64,000 bases of DNA from Siphonodentalium dalli. Its lineage: Eukaryota; Mollusca; Scaphopoda; Gadilida; Siphonodentaliidae. Shown in pieces: positions 22,626 through 35,869 of the stretch. The notes beneath the pieces are model-generated. The model made no database searches, had not been told where the DNA came from, and was given only the letters and a program-made list of their open reading frames with translations. The stretch spans positions 97,762,707 through 97,826,706 of the forward strand of contig CP136067.1 of the NCBI GenBank assembly GCA_032622095.1, read 5' to 3'. Numbering within the stretch: the stretch's first letter is position 1; each line of letters starts with the position of its first letter. Position numbers and translations under genes: made by a program.

Positions 22626-23150
22626 GGAAGGACAGTCATATCTGAAATAACATGTTTTTGTTCGACAGGTTTTGCAGCGTCTCACGATCTCGCGATGTGG
22701 GATGGATATGAATTTTTCCCCGGAAACGACTCACACAAACCTGACACTTGGCGGTCGAATCCGGTGTATAATAATGTAAAGTTATTATACAATGTTGGTA
22801 CAGTATGTGTTTTTCTTGTGCGAGTCTTGTCGAGACCAATATGCTTTTCACCACAACCTGGACTTGTACACCAAAAACATATACTGTACACAACATGGTA
22901 TAATGACATTTTTATTATCTATCTGTATGTTTATCAAATTTTTGGGAATAAAACTTTTGTCACGGCGGTTATTTTTGGTATTTGTCGGCACTTGTTTCTC
23001 TATAAAAGTCTGTATTTGATCACCAAAAAGAATTATTTGGAACAGTAAACACGTGAAAAAAAAACTCAATGCGGAAGTGAAACGTCTGCTAAATCCACCA
23101 CAGTATTGCGCGCGCATCACAATTTCACCGATTCCTTTGGAAAATAGAGT
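22626..23150. other. Unassigned block open on both strands
   Basis: 22682-22909 (minus) and 22695-23048 (plus) are both open. The minus frame (VYSICFWCTSPGCGEKHIGLD opening) is slightly protein-like, but I recognise no family and see no splice context. It lies between inverted repeats, so it is probably part of a repeat. Confidence 0.25.
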
Positions 23151-23154
23151 TACT

Positions 23155-23275
23155 TCGTGACGTCACGGAGTCGCGATAAAAAAAACTCATATATGACTCA
23201 ATTGAGTCCAATATGACTCGATTGAGTTCAATATGACGTTCGGGAGTCCAATTGGACTTTTTCCCGGATTGTCAT
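23155..23275. repeat. Cluster of short palindromes
   Basis: GTGACGTCAC, two near-identical GACTCAATTGAGTC-type palindromes 18 bp apart, and GTCCAATTGGAC follow one another within 100 bp. Confidence 0.6.
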
Positions 23276-23570
23276 GTGAAGGCTTTTGCCCAATCAGAAA
23301 TAGTGTTAGTTAAGGGATGGATAATAATATTACTGTTTGATAGAATATCAGCATCGCCTGGATACATCACCCCTACATGACACTGTCATGAAGATGGTGG
23401 AGATGCTGACCAAACTCGGATTTAGTAGTCAATGGGGCAGCGGACGAAGCAATAAGCAAATTCAAGAAACTCCTTGAAGTGCATTTAAAAGGTCAAGATT
23501 CATAAATGAACGATGATTAAATTTTAATAAACTTCATCGAAATGTTATTTTTGTCTTTGTTATATATGCA
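23276..23570. other. Unassigned stretch
   Basis: No recognisable gene or repeat. Confidence 0.4.
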
Positions 23571-23571
23571 T

Positions 23572-24238
23572 AATATGGAGCCCCGGAGGTAAGTAAGTAA
23601 TGCCTTATTCTCAGCCAATTGGTAATTTGGTACATGAGAAAACAATTAATACACTATGTACAAATGAGAACGCTCTGGTCCAAATATTTGAAAATACACA
23701 TGCAAACAGTAAATTCAGAAAACAATCATCACACACCCAATATAGAACAACAACTGTGCATGTATATATGTACACACACATACACATATATATACGTATA
23801 TGACATCCGATTTGTTTTTATCAAATCGTGGCCACGAGAATATGAAGTCGTGGCCACGAGAACATGAAGTCGTGGCCACGAGAATAAGGTCGTGGCCACG
23901 AGAATATGAAGTCGTGGCCACGAGAATAAAGTCGTGGCAACGAGAAGAAAGTCGTTGCCACGAGAATATGAAGTCGTGGCTACGACTTTATTCTCGTGGC
24001 CACGACTTCATATTCTCGTGGTCACGACTTTCTTCTCGTGTCCACGACTTTATGCTCGTGGCCACGACTTCATATTCTCGTGGCCACGATTATAATCTCG
24101 TGGCCACGACTTTATAAACTCGTGTCCACGACTTCATATCCTCGTGGCCACGACTTCATATTCTCGTGGCCACGACTATATTCTCGTGGCCACGACTTAG
24201 AAAAAAATTCGCATGTCACCTCCGGAGCTCCAAAGCAT
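23572..24238. mobile_element. MITE-like element with a palindromic TCGTGGCCACGA array
   Basis: Ends are inverted copies of GGAGCyCCGGAGGTxA (about 23577-23592 and 24217-24231). The core at 23823-24200 is an array of about 20 units of 19-22 bp, each holding the 12-bp palindrome TCGTGGCCACGA separated by GAATATGAAG-like spacers. Spacers point one way up to a switch at about 23972-23985 (GTCGTGGCTACGAC) and the other way after it, so the whole core is itself a large palindrome. No coding role. Confidence 0.75.
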
Positions 24239-25093
24239 AAGGTGGTGATGTATGTCGATACATAACGCGTTAAGGGGCGCACGCAAATGAAATATAAAGA
24301 GCGGTGATTTATTAATTGGCGCTGAAATGAATTGTCACTTTAAAATAACAGCAAATTACCCCGTAATATGGACAAAAGGTGACATGAATAGCACTGTGTC
24401 TTATAACCTGACAATGCAGGACAATGTTTGATAAAACAACGGAATAAAACCACGCTCTATTGTGTTAATTACTGCTATACATAAGCACACCAGCTTGGAA
24501 TTGGCGTAGCCGATTGGTCGTCGCATGTACACGTGTCTACCATATCTTCTATCGAGTAGTCTGCTAATAACATGTCTTTGAGCATTTAAAATGCATGGGC
24601 ATAGTTGTCTGGTAGCTTTTGGCTAATAACGTCTGAGGGCGGTCATTTCAAAGGTATTGAATTCGATTAGGGTTTAATAATAGCCTATATATCTGACACT
24701 CATTGGTTCACTGCACCTACATGTGATATAGTGGATTAGAGATTTTCGGTGATGCTATTAAGTTATTAATCGATTTATGACTCACGCGGCCATATGAACC
24801 ATCTGAGCTGGTGTTCACCTCCGATGAGGTGCCTTATGTGGGGTCTGGGTGCTGCAATATAACGATGTGCACCAAATCTGGGTTCCGAATAGGAGCAGCC
24901 CTTGATGGCTGAGTCATTTGCCATGCTGATTACACACACATGATCCACACAACACCATAATGTTAGTAGGCTTTGCGTGGGCTTAATGATGTGACCATAT
25001 AGTGTTTGGGTTGTGAACCTATGTGCTATTTGCCAATGTTGACAATTCGAAATGTCGAGTCGATATGAATTATATTTGGGCGCGAAACGCATT
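24239..25093. other. Unassigned stretch between the MITE and the second 187-bp repeat
   Basis: A 105-aa minus-strand frame (24775-25092) has no family signature. Nothing else seen. Confidence 0.45.
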
Positions 25094-25280
25094 TATACGG
25101 ATCAAGGTATTGTGGGAAATATTCATGAATCTTGAGTACTAGTTAATTATGACCTTTGACACTAGTATCAATGTCAAAGGTCAACATTAAGGTATATAGA
25201 ATACAGGGGCGTATCCAATGATTGTTTCAGGCCTAGTAATTACATATTTTGATTGCCAAAATAGCCCAATTACCACACCC
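25094..25280 (+). repeat. 187-bp direct repeat, copy 2
   Basis: Near-identical to 22005-22191 (one substitution seen), same orientation, 3089 bp away. It carries the same 12-bp-stem hairpin (25150-25161 with 25172-25183). Confidence 0.9.
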
Positions 25281-26279
25281 TTCACTTAAGATATTATAGG
25301 ACTTCAGGCAGCTTCAGGTGTGTGATAACAAAGACTACTTTGGCAATAATATTATTTATTGAGATAAAATCTCCAATAATAACATATGAATAAATATGAA
25401 TACTTACACTCTCCTTACTCTCACTGTTTCACATACACTCATCCATATACCCATGAATTATGATAATGATTGTGATTTTCAACCGCCAAGTCATCGGCCT
25501 CCAGAGAACTCCATATAACCCCAAACGTACCACCACTCATGATAAAAGATACAGCAATCCCCACGAAATCTCTCTATTGACTGCGTTGGCTCACATGGAG
25601 TGACATATGTTCCTAGATTTTAAACCACTTCATTTCATATTCGGGAAGGATATTGTTGATTATAAGTTTGCATCTTTTTGCCAAGTTGACCGCTGACATA
25701 TCGGACCCTTTTTATGTTCGAATGTGAATATGTTCCCGAGTATTGGTACATCCATACTAGCGGGATGTAACGAAGAGGAGAACTCGGACCATCATTTGAC
25801 AGCAACGCCTGTTGTGTGCGGAGAAGTGCAATAGTACTTGGTCTTCATAAATGCTTTATTGGAAAGCGCAGAAAGAAAATTACTCCTCGTTAGGCCGGTA
25901 TTGTTCACTAAAATCTCAACATTCAATATCTACATGCTACACAATAGAGCGAATGTGTGGAAGCCACAAACAGGAAACCGGTATCCTCGGTAGACGTCTC
26001 GCATCGAGGCTGATAGAGTGCGTCATCGGGATTGCAGGAAGTCCGATGAAACAGCGCTTCCTTGAAAAATGGGACACAAAACCAACATGGCCAGTTATAG
26101 CACTGAACAATGACGATGGATGAATGTCTCCCTCTACTTGAGAATAATTGTATCCTGTCCCCTATAAATTAGGGAAAAGATAATGAGACAGTATTGCGGT
26201 GTTGGGCCTCTATATACCATCACTAATCCGGTAAAGATGTACTGACCTACACTCAAAAACACGTTTAAATAATATTAAC
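25281..26279. other. Unassigned stretch
   Basis: A 90-aa plus-strand frame at 25851-26123 is moderately GC-rich, but I recognise no domain or splice sites that would make it a gene. Otherwise nothing. Confidence 0.4.
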
Positions 26280-26845
26280 TAAATAATATTATATTTTAAT
26301 CCTATTGTTAGGTTGCCCATCATCGACTGAACATGTGTCATTCAATTATTAGACACTCCACCTATTAATCGGTTCCGACTGAAGTTTAGTTGCCAATGAG
26401 TAATCTCAAAGTGACCAAAAGTTGAGTTATTATGGGAACCCAATCTGCCTCAATTTTAACCTACTAAACTACATTAGTTGAGTTTGTCAATATTGAGTTA
26501 CAATCAACCCAATATTTGGTATAGTTCCGTAAACTATATGGAGTCACCCAATTCAGTTTAGTTACAAAATCTGGCTAAATATTTAGTCAATTTCAACTGA
26601 ATTAACTGGGTAATTAAATATTTAGTCATTAAGCTGAACACATTTGGGTAAGGTGTTTAGTTACTAAATTCTAACAAAATATTCAGTCGATTTCCACGGA
26701 ATTAATTGGCTAATTAACTATTTAGTCATAAAGCTGGAAAAGGCTCATTAAGGTTTGATGAGCAGCGAACCCCTTGTAAGAGGGGGGTTTCAAAGTTTAA
26801 CAAAAATTATTAACAAAATAATATAAAATGAAATAATTTAATCAT
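26280..26845 (+). repeat. AT-rich dispersed repeat with TATTTAGTCA motifs
   Basis: Repeated AACTAAATA/TATTTAGT phrases. From about 26660 the block aligns in order with 61530-61690: TTAATTGG, TAATTAA, TAGTCA, AAGCTG, AAGGTTTGATGAGCAG, CCCTTGT, TTTCAAAGTTTAAC, AACAAAATAATAT. It abuts the end of the family A element. Confidence 0.6.
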
Positions 26846-26849
26846 CTAT

Positions 26850-26866
26850 ATCTATATTTGCGAATA

Positions 26867-26899
<33 letters not shown>

Positions 26900-29800
26900 G
26901 GTCTATAGAAATTCACAGGGGACCATCTAGATGATGCCAAATGGGTCTACTAGGAGTAGCATTTTACGAGAAAGATGATGGTCGGGGTTAGAATTTTCTA
27001 AAGTGACGCCGTTGTTGTCAGGGGCAGAAAAGGGGGAGGGGCAGAAAAGAAAATTGTCGCCGATGGCCACCAAACTTATATGTAATAATCCCCATGATAT
27101 GAGGAATCTAATGGTGTGGTTTAAATATGGCAAAAGTCGCGCCATTCGCGTCAGGGGTGCCCGGAAGGGGGAGGGGCAGATTTTGTTTCTGTCGCCGATT
27201 TCCACCAAACTTATATATATTCATCCCCATGATATGTAAAAACCAACGGTGTGGTTTAAAAGTGGCGTCGTTCGAGTCAGGGATGCAAGGAAGGGGAGAG
27301 GGGCACCAAAATTGAAAAACTAATTTTAGCGCCGATCTCTACCAAATTGATATATATTCTTCTTCATGATATAAGGAATCTAATTGTGCGATTTAACAAC
27401 GCCAAACCCATGATATGAAAAAACCAACGGTGTGGTTTAAAAGTGGCGTCGTTCGAGTCAGGGATGCACGGAAGGGGAGAGGGGCACCAAAATTGAAAAA
27501 CTAATTTTAGCGCCGATCTCCACCAAATTGATATATATTCTTCTTCATTATACAAGGAATCAAATTGTGCGCTTTAACAACGCCAAATTGATGTCTTTTG
27601 GTTGAGGGATTGGGAGGGGTGGGCACTTAATTTGATAATAATTAGTTTAGTCGCCGACTGCCACCACACTTATACAAAATAATCCCCATGATATGAGGAG
27701 TCTAATGGTGTTGCTTATATCTGTCAAATGTGGCCTCATTCGAGTCAGGATTGCATTGAAAGGGACAGGGGCACCAAAATTGATGCACATTTGTTTTGCG
27801 CCAATTTCCACCAAATTGATACACGTTCTTATCCAAGATACGAGGAATCTAATCGTGTGATTTAAAGACGCCATAGTGGTGCTGTTTGTTTGAGAGATGG
27901 TGGATGTGGATTGGTACCAAATTTGATAAAAAGAATTGTTTAGTCGCCGATTATCACCAAACTTATAAGCAATCATCTCCATGATATCAGGAGTATAATC
28001 GTGTGGTTTAAGGATGACATAAGTTGGGCCATTCGAGTCAGTGGTGTATAGAGATGAGAGGGACACAACAAATTATAGCAAAATGTTTAGTGCCGATTTC
28101 CACCAGATTGATACATATTCTTCTCTGTGATACACCAAATTTGTGACCTAAGGGTGAGAGATATGGGGACCTTAAATTTGATACGAATTTGTATATACTC
28201 GCCAATTTTCACCAGTTTCATATATATGCATCTCTAATCTCTAATGAGTCTTAGTGTGTGCAGCTTGAGACTGAAATATTGGGACAGGAGAGTCACCAAG
28301 ACTGATACAAAATATTTTTAGTACTAATTACCATCAAATTCAGACACGTTCTTCTCAAATGATACAAGAAATCAAATCGTGCTGTCTGTCTGTCTTTCTG
28401 TCTGTCTGTGTGCGTTCTATATATAACTTCACGCGATACAATCGAGATGGCACCAAGGCGTTCTAAGAGGGGTAACTGTTTACAAGGAAGATAACGGTGT
28501 GGGTAAAAACAAATTTAAATGACGCTGTTTGTGTCAGGGGGAGAAAAGGGGGAGGTCGGCAAAATTAAAAATATATCGTGAAATTGTTTTGTCGCCGATT
28601 TCCACCAAACGAATACATAATCACCTTCGCAATATGGCGTTGTTCGAGTCAGCGTTGCATCAACAATTGATTTAATAAACTATTTTTAGCCCAAATTTCC
28701 ACAAAATTGATATATTATTCTTCTCTATGATAAGAGGAATATCATCGTGTGATTTAAAGACGTCAAATTGCTGTCGGTTGTGTGAGAGATATGGGTCATA
28801 ACTATTCTCAGAATTTGTTTAGTTGCTGATTACCACCAAACATATAAATAATCATCGCCAGTATACCATGCATCCATGAGTCTAATGGGAGTGGTTTAAA
28901 TATGTCAAAAGAGACAAACGCTGGTACAAATTTATTTGGCACCAATTTCCACCGAGCGGATATGCACTTTCATTGATAAGATTGCTATTCGCCTTTATAT
29001 ACAGTCACCCAGGCCATCTCCATGTCATTGTAAGTAGTTTTGGACGTTCACATTTCACAATCCCGACATATGGTGACCCACTTAAGTCACTTGAACAATT
29101 ATATCTTCTTAACTGTCATATTTATATGGGAATAGCAATCAGGGCATTCACAATATGAGCTAGCAAAAAGAGATGCATAGAAGAATCATTAAACGTATAT
29201 TTATCATTCTATTGAAGAGATACATATATTCGTGCAAACTGAGATACCCCGAACCATCAGAGGATTGCATATATATTATAACAAAATTGAGTCCGTTCCA
29301 TTCAATACAGTTTCCACAAAATAAGTTACAATTTGTCAAGAGATATGGAAGGCCTGTTCAAAAATAGTGGTCACAGTGTGCAGTCAAATATAGTTTCTTC
29401 TGATATACAAGAAAATGCAGTTAGTAGCATAAGACTCTTCAGGATCCTCCCAATACTGTACATGCATCTTACAAGGGTTTTATAACAGACTCCTCGACTG
29501 ACATAAACAACTCAAAATCTCGCTCTGTGCCTGGCATATGTAGCTAATATTTATGCGCATCAACATTCGTTTAAACAGAGAATATTTAGCCAATATATAG
29601 CACCATGAACAGAGGAGCATCTGGAAATTTCTTTGAAACATCTGTATCTTCATGGAGTTAGCCAGGTGTCCTCGAGAACTTAGTCCAACCCACTAAATTG
29701 ATTGATACATTTCAATATTGAAAACCCAATTATCATCTTTTATCGAACTAATGTGTTTGTGATGTTCATGTATCATATTATAACGTCTAATGTATACGCA

Positions 29801-30068
29801 GTTGTAAATAAATACATAATTCATTATTGTTGGAACAGATTAATCACGACAAACAGAATGACAATTGACAAGGCGAGCCATTACTTATATCCCATGACTG
29901 TAATAATCATGTTTTATGATGCTATTTGAATGTACAATTTTTGAGAAAACGTATAACACTTTTAATCAAGAGCATTCTCTATCCCCAACAAATACCCACA
30001 GCAATGTGACAGCATACAGAGGGTTTCTCATCGCATTAACCTGGGCAACGCCGGGTAACCCTGCTAGT
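26850..30068 (-). mobile_element. Family A element 1 (pearl/HINE-like), minus orientation
   Basis: Reading right to left: a start with CAGGGTTACCC-type sequence at 30068, a unique segment (about 28970-30068), a few core repeats (28560-28960), an internal end module with its own (CTGT)n tract (28383-28560), about eight more cores (27000-28380), then a terminal end module with (CTGT)n at 26871-26898 and CAAATATAGATATAGAT beyond. Cores are about 165 bp, alternating TCGCCGATTxCCACCAAA and GCGCCGATTTCCACCAAATTGATA blocks, ATGATAxGAGGAATCTAATxGTG, TTAAA and CCGTTCGAGTCAGGG. No coding capacity; short frames merely follow the repeats. Confidence 0.8.
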
Positions 30069-30131
30069 CATATATATATACCAGCAGGGTTACCCGGTGT
30101 TGCCCAGGTTAAAGTGATGTGAAACCCTCTG
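30017..30131. repeat. Central hairpin of the 6.6-kb inverted pair
   Basis: Arms 30017-30068 and 30080-30131 match at 47 of 52 positions around an AT-only loop of 11 nt. Each arm contains AACCTGGGCAAC and CCGGGTAACCCTGCT (or complement), the family A start. The AT loop is the likely shared insertion target. Confidence 0.9.
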
Positions 30132-33100
30132 CATATTGTGGATGTATGGTGGGAATAGAGGATACTCTTGTTCAAAGCGTTACACATATTCTCATAAATT
30201 ATATATCCAAACAGCATCACAAAACATGATTCTTACACACGGAATATAAGTAGTAGCTCACCTTGTCGGATCGGAGCGATTGTCATTTTGTTTGTCGCGA
30301 TTAATCAGTCCCACCAATAAAGAACTATTTATTTATATACAACTGCGTATACTTCAGACGTAAAAACACGAACATCATAAACACATTAGTTCGCAAAACT
30401 AAAAGACGATAATTGGGTTTTACATAGAGATGTATCAATCAATACAGTGGGTTTGACTAAATTTTTTAGGACACCTGGTTATCATATCTCCATGAAGATA
30501 CAGATGTTTTAAAGAAATGTCCATGTGCTCCTCTGTTCATTGTGCTACATACTGGCTAATTATTCTCAGTTTAAAAGAAATGTTGCTATGCAGCTATATC
30601 AGCTACATGTGCCGGACACAGAGCGATATTTTGAGTTGTTTATGTTAGGCGATGAGTCTGTTATAAAACATGACAGATATCCTCTGTATATTGGGCAGAT
30701 ATAACCTTGTCGAATGTCAGTATTGGATGATCCTGAAACGACATGTGCCACTTCTTTTATCTCAGAAGAAATTATATTTGACAGCACACTGTGGCCACTA
30801 TTGTTTAACAGGCCTTCTATACATTTCCATATCTCTTGTAACTTTTTTGTGGAAACTATATTGAATGGGGCCCACTCAATTGTGTTATAATATTAACATG
30901 AGCTATTCTAATATTTTGACATGCACCATTATCTTCCTCGTAAAAAGTTACCACTGTTAGAACGCATTGGTGCCATCTCGATTGTACCCCATGACGTTAT
31001 GTATAGAACACATACAGACAGACATATATTTTCAAATATATCTAGGCACCAAATGTGACATTTTTAACACGCACGATTTGATTCCTCGTATCATTTGAGA
31101 AGAACGTATATGAATTTGATATTAATGGCACTAAACATATTTCTATCAGTTTTGGTGACCCGCCCGTCCCTACATGTATGTCATACTCAAGCGGCGCCAC
31201 ATTTGACATCATTACACCACAAACTTAGACTCATTATGGAGATGATTATATATAAAATTGTTGAAAATTGGCGATTATACAAATTTGTATCAAATTTAGA
31301 GCCCCCATATCACCCAAACGGTACCAATTTAACGTATTTAAAACACACGATTAGATTCCTCGTATCACGGAAAAGAATATGTATCAGTCTGGTGGAAATC
31401 GGCGCTAAACATATCGTTTATCCATGTGTGTGTCTCTCTCACCCTCTGTGGACCCCTGTCTCGACTGGCACCACTTTTGACATCTTTAAACCACACAATT
31501 AGACTCCTGTTATCATGGAGATAAATAGTTTGGTGCTAATCGGCGACTAAAAACATTTTGTTATCAAATTTAGTGAACACCCACACCCCACACCATCTCT
31601 CACACAAACAGCACCAATATAGCGTCTTTAAATCACATGATTTGATTCCTCGTATCATGGATGGGAATGTGTGTCAGTTTGGTGGAAATTGGCGCTAAAA
31701 TTATTGTGCATCAATTTTGGTGCCCCTCTCCTTTTCAGTGCACCCCTGACTCGAATGACGCCACTTTTAACAGTTTTAAGTCACACCATTAGACTCATCA
31801 TACCATGTGGATGATTTTCTATAAGTTTGGTAGCAATCGGTGACTAAACCAATTCCTATCAAATTTAGTGGCTACCCCCCCCCCCCCATATCACTTCCAA
31901 ACGACACCAATTTCGTGTCTTTAGATCATACAGTTAGATTCCTTGTATCATGGAGAAGAATGTGTATTAATTTTGGTGGAAATCGGCGCTAAAATTATTT
32001 GTTATCAATGTTGGCGCCCCTCTACCTTTCAGTGCACCCCTGACTCGAATGACGTCACTTTTGACAATTTTAAGCCACCCCATTAGACTCATCATACCGT
32101 GTGGATGATTTTTTATAAGTTTTTGTATCAAATTGGCGAGTATACAAATGCGTATCAAATTTAGGGCCCCCATATCTCTCATCCAAACGGCACCGTTGAC
32201 GTATCTAAGCCACACGATTAGATTTCTCGTATCACGGAGAATATGTATCAATCTGGTGGAAATCAGCGTTAAACATATTGTTCATATTTTTTTGTGTTCC
32301 TCTCACCCTCTATGCATCCTGACTCGAATGGCCCCACTTGTGACAGCTTGTGACATTATTAAACCATACAATTATACTCTTGTAATGGAGATGATTATTG
32401 TAAGTTTGGTAAACCAATTTTTATCAAATTTAGTGCCCACTAACCCCCATCTCTCACCCAAACAGCAACAACATGGCGTCTTTAAATCACACGATCAGAC
32501 TGCTCGTATTATGGATAAGAATGCGTATCACTTTGGTGGAAATTGGCGCTAAAATTATTGCGTATCAATTTTTGTGCCCCTCTGCCTTTCAGTTCAACCC
32601 TGACTCGAATGACGCCACTTTTGACAGATTTAAGCCACACCATTAGACTCCTCGTACCATGGGGATGATATTGTATAAGCGTGGTGGCAATCGGCGACTA
32701 AACCCATTCTTATCGAATTGGGTGCCCCTCCCACAATCTTTCATCCAAACGACACCATTTTGGAGTCTTAAATCGCACAATTAGATTCCTTATATCATGG
32801 AGAAGAATATATATCGATTTGGTGGAAATCGGCGCTGAAATTAGTTTGATCAATTTTGGTGCCCCCCTCCCCTTCCGTGCATCCCTGACGCGAATGGCGT
32901 CACGTTTGACATATTTAAACAACACCATTAGATTCCTCATATCATGGGAATGATTATATAAAAGTTTCGTGGCAATCGGCGGCAAACATTTTTTCTACCC
33001 CTTCCCCTTTTCTGCTCCTGACAACGGCGTCACTTTAGAAAATTCTAACCCGCACCATTATCTTTCTCGTAAAAAGTTACCCCTAGTAGACCGTTTGGTG

Positions 33101-33475
33101 TCATCTAGATGGTCCTTCGGCGCTAAACTTAGTTTATCAATTTTGGTGCCCCTCTCCCCTTCCGTGCATCCCTGACTCGAACGGCACCACTCTTAACATA
33201 TTTAATACACACCATCAGATTCCTTATATCATGGGGATGATTATATATAAGTTGCGTGTCAATCGGCGACAAAAAAAAATCTGCCCTCCCCCTTTTCTGC
33301 CCCTGACAACAACCGCGTCACTTTAGAAAATGCTAACCCTCACCATTATTTTTCTCACAAAAAGTTACCCCTAGTAGACCGACCCCTTTGGTGCCATCTA
33401 GATGGTCCCATGTGGATTTCTATAGAACACAGACAGACAGACAGGCAGACATTCGCAAATATAGATATATATATA
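30080..33475 (+). mobile_element. Family A element 2, plus orientation
   Basis: Mirror image of element 1: start at 30080, unique segment to about 30885 that pairs with 29260-30060, a decayed internal end module at 30905-31050 (GTTACC, TGGTGCCATCT, ACAGACAGACA), about twelve cores (31060-33250), and a terminal module at 33250-33475 with (ACAG)n near 33430-33452 and CAAATATAGATATATATA. The arms differ in core number and in the segment beside the internal module, so the pair is not a fresh duplication. A C14 run occurs near 31870. Confidence 0.8.
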
Positions 33476-35124
33476 TATAGTTTCGCGCAATTTCGCGCGT
33501 AGGTCATCGTAAGTGATCTTTCTCAAGTCTTAATTAACAGGTAACAAATAGCTGACATGACAGTATTAGACAACCCTGTTTATGCGGAAACAATGCGATT
33601 GGGCTAAATTGACGTGTTAACAATGCTACATGAAATGAACAGGCTATATCAGTATAATTACACATACTTTCGCTTTCGCGTAAATGCGTGCATCTGATTG
33701 ACCAAGGCAATTAGATACGCTTGGTAGCGACAATATATCAGGGAAGTGTCGTTTACATGTGATACTTTAGTTGTTGATAATTGAATGTGTTACAAAACTA
33801 TTCCCCTTTTAAAATGTATCCAGCTTCATTCCAATACTAACATAACATTGATCACAAAAACATAAAATGTGACAATGTTTACAATTCGAGGTTGTCATCC
33901 GAAACCGAAGTTCGGGAACACTGTTGCGGAATTTCTATCCACTCTGAGTGTGTTGATGACAATATATGTTCTAATATCTTTAGTAATTTGTAAATGTTAC
34001 ACCAGCAAGTACAAGAAAACTAAGATGCATGCATCAGGTCAGCCATGAACTATTTAGCATAGAATAATTCAGTTCGGTTGCAGTTTCACAACGTTACAAC
34101 TGACATACGATTACACCTTGAATGTGGAAATATGTAAGAGTGAATATTAATGTTCTAAATCCCATGTTTCACATTTAGTGGTAATGGGGTCGTACTTTAT
34201 TAACACGCAAGTAGTGTAATTAAGTACGGGTAATTAGAAGTAACAAATCGTTTAGTTTCTATCGTATCGGATAAAAGAGGTGAGCAGATTGCCGATGATG
34301 AATGCTCTCGTTAGCTGCCAATATAATGTGCATATTTGCCCCGTTACGTTTATACACTGTAGCATTGGCGGGCCAGAGTGTGTTGACATGTTAAGTGTTT
34401 GGTTCATTAATAACAGATCAGCAGGGATTTGTCGTGATAACGTATACGTGGAAATATGCTACCTAAACGGTTAAATTAACGGTTGATCTATTACACCACC
34501 GTGTATACTCGGTTTAAATAGGTATATTATATAGGGACGTGTGCTCAATTTTGGTGCGGACCGATGATAAAACAAAATCAGAAGTAAATGTCGGCGGGCG
34601 GGAGGGCCATTTTTTCAATAATTTTAAAAGAAATTGAACAGTTGCAGCAGCAGCAGCAAAAAAAGGGTGTACAATTGGCAAATGATGAGGGGCGGCGTGA
34701 CGTGTAACTAGGATTGAACTTAGATATGCAATTTGGAGATTATTGGATGAGGGATGTTATATTAATTATATTAAAGGGACGAGGGGGCTTAGTTGTCGAA
34801 AATATTCATATTTGTTCCAAACACCGTAAACAGAAAAATATTAAAAGGCATACATATTGGTTCAAATATACGATCACTATCGCGTAAACATCATGCTCAC
34901 ATAAAGACCTACTAAATTTTACCTAAACAAGAGTCTGATTGTGTTATAGAAGGCAGCACAATGCTACTGGCTAATCACACACAAATGGTATAAACGCTCT
35001 TTATTATTTCCAAATAAGGAATTGAGCAACAAAGAACGCTCTTTATGTTTACCATCATAATATAAAGAAACACCAAGAAAGTAACTTTTTATGCTTTGTC
35101 AAACAATCGTCAAATTTACGACAA
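33476..35124. other. Unassigned stretch
   Basis: Contains a short (GCA)5 run near 34645 and two AACGCTCTTTAT phrases near 34994 and 35035 that recall AAAGAGCGT in older repeats. No gene recognised. Confidence 0.45.
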
Positions 35125-35265
35125 TAACATACTGTTTATGAGATATTTCTCATTTGTATATTAACAAAGTATGTCTATATTTGAATATTATTTTCGTTTG
35201 CAGCGGTTTTTGACAGGTGGAAATATGTTCACAGGATACCCACCAAGGCCTTCCGTACCTTTAAG
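35125..35265 (+). repeat. Dispersed repeat, partner at 9040-9215
   Basis: See the 9040 copy: both share a TATGTCTATATTT block followed by CACCxAxGCCxTCCGTA and TTTAA in the same order. Confidence 0.6.
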
Positions 35266-35559
35266 GTATACTGCAACGTTGTTTCTTGCCAATAGCAGAA
35301 TACATAATGCTATTAAGAAGTGACACAAAACACAGAACATTTTTTTTAATTATAAGTATTGAGCAGTGAGAAATATTTGAGTAGAGGAAACCAGTAACGA
35401 AAGGCGATATTAACATGATTTCTGTCAGCGAATAATTGTTTACGTTCCAATGAATATTAAAATGTACTGAAAACAAACTGCTAATGGGTGCCAGACTTTC
35501 ATAAACACAAATTATGTATTAATGGTGTAACGACATATTTCGTTCTTAATTGTCTAAAA

Positions 35560-35812
35560 AAAATAGGGGATCGGGATGTTTGGATCTCTAGTTTAACGAC
35601 ATTTTTCGGTCTTTAATAGTTTAATGACATTTTTCGGTCTTTATAATATCTCAAGATATAGGGGGTATTTGGATCTCTATAGTTTAACGACATTTTTCGG
35701 TCTTTATAGTTTAACGACATTCTCGGTCTTTAATATTTCAAGATATAGGGGCCCTTAGTGGGTATTTGGATCTCTAGTTTAACGACATTTTTCGGTCTTT
35801 GATAGCAAAATG
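35560..35812 (+). repeat. Short tandem array of a GTTTAACGACATTTTTCGG unit
   Basis: About six copies of TTTAACGACATTTTTCGGTC plus variable ATATAGGGG/GTATTTGGATCTCTA spacers. It runs up to the 485-bp satellite. Confidence 0.85.
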
Positions 35813-35869
35813 GAAGAAGTACATCTTTGGAAAGATGTGGTGGCCCTAAAAAGGAAAGTTGTTTGGTGA

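Noticed and set aside
22682-22909. Cysteine-containing 75-aa protein
   Set aside because: Open on both strands, inside a region of inverted repeats, and unrecognised; reported only as an unassigned block.
22005-25280. LTR retrotransposon bounded by the 187-bp repeats
   Set aside because: No TG...CA ends, no primer-binding site, no gag/pol between them.
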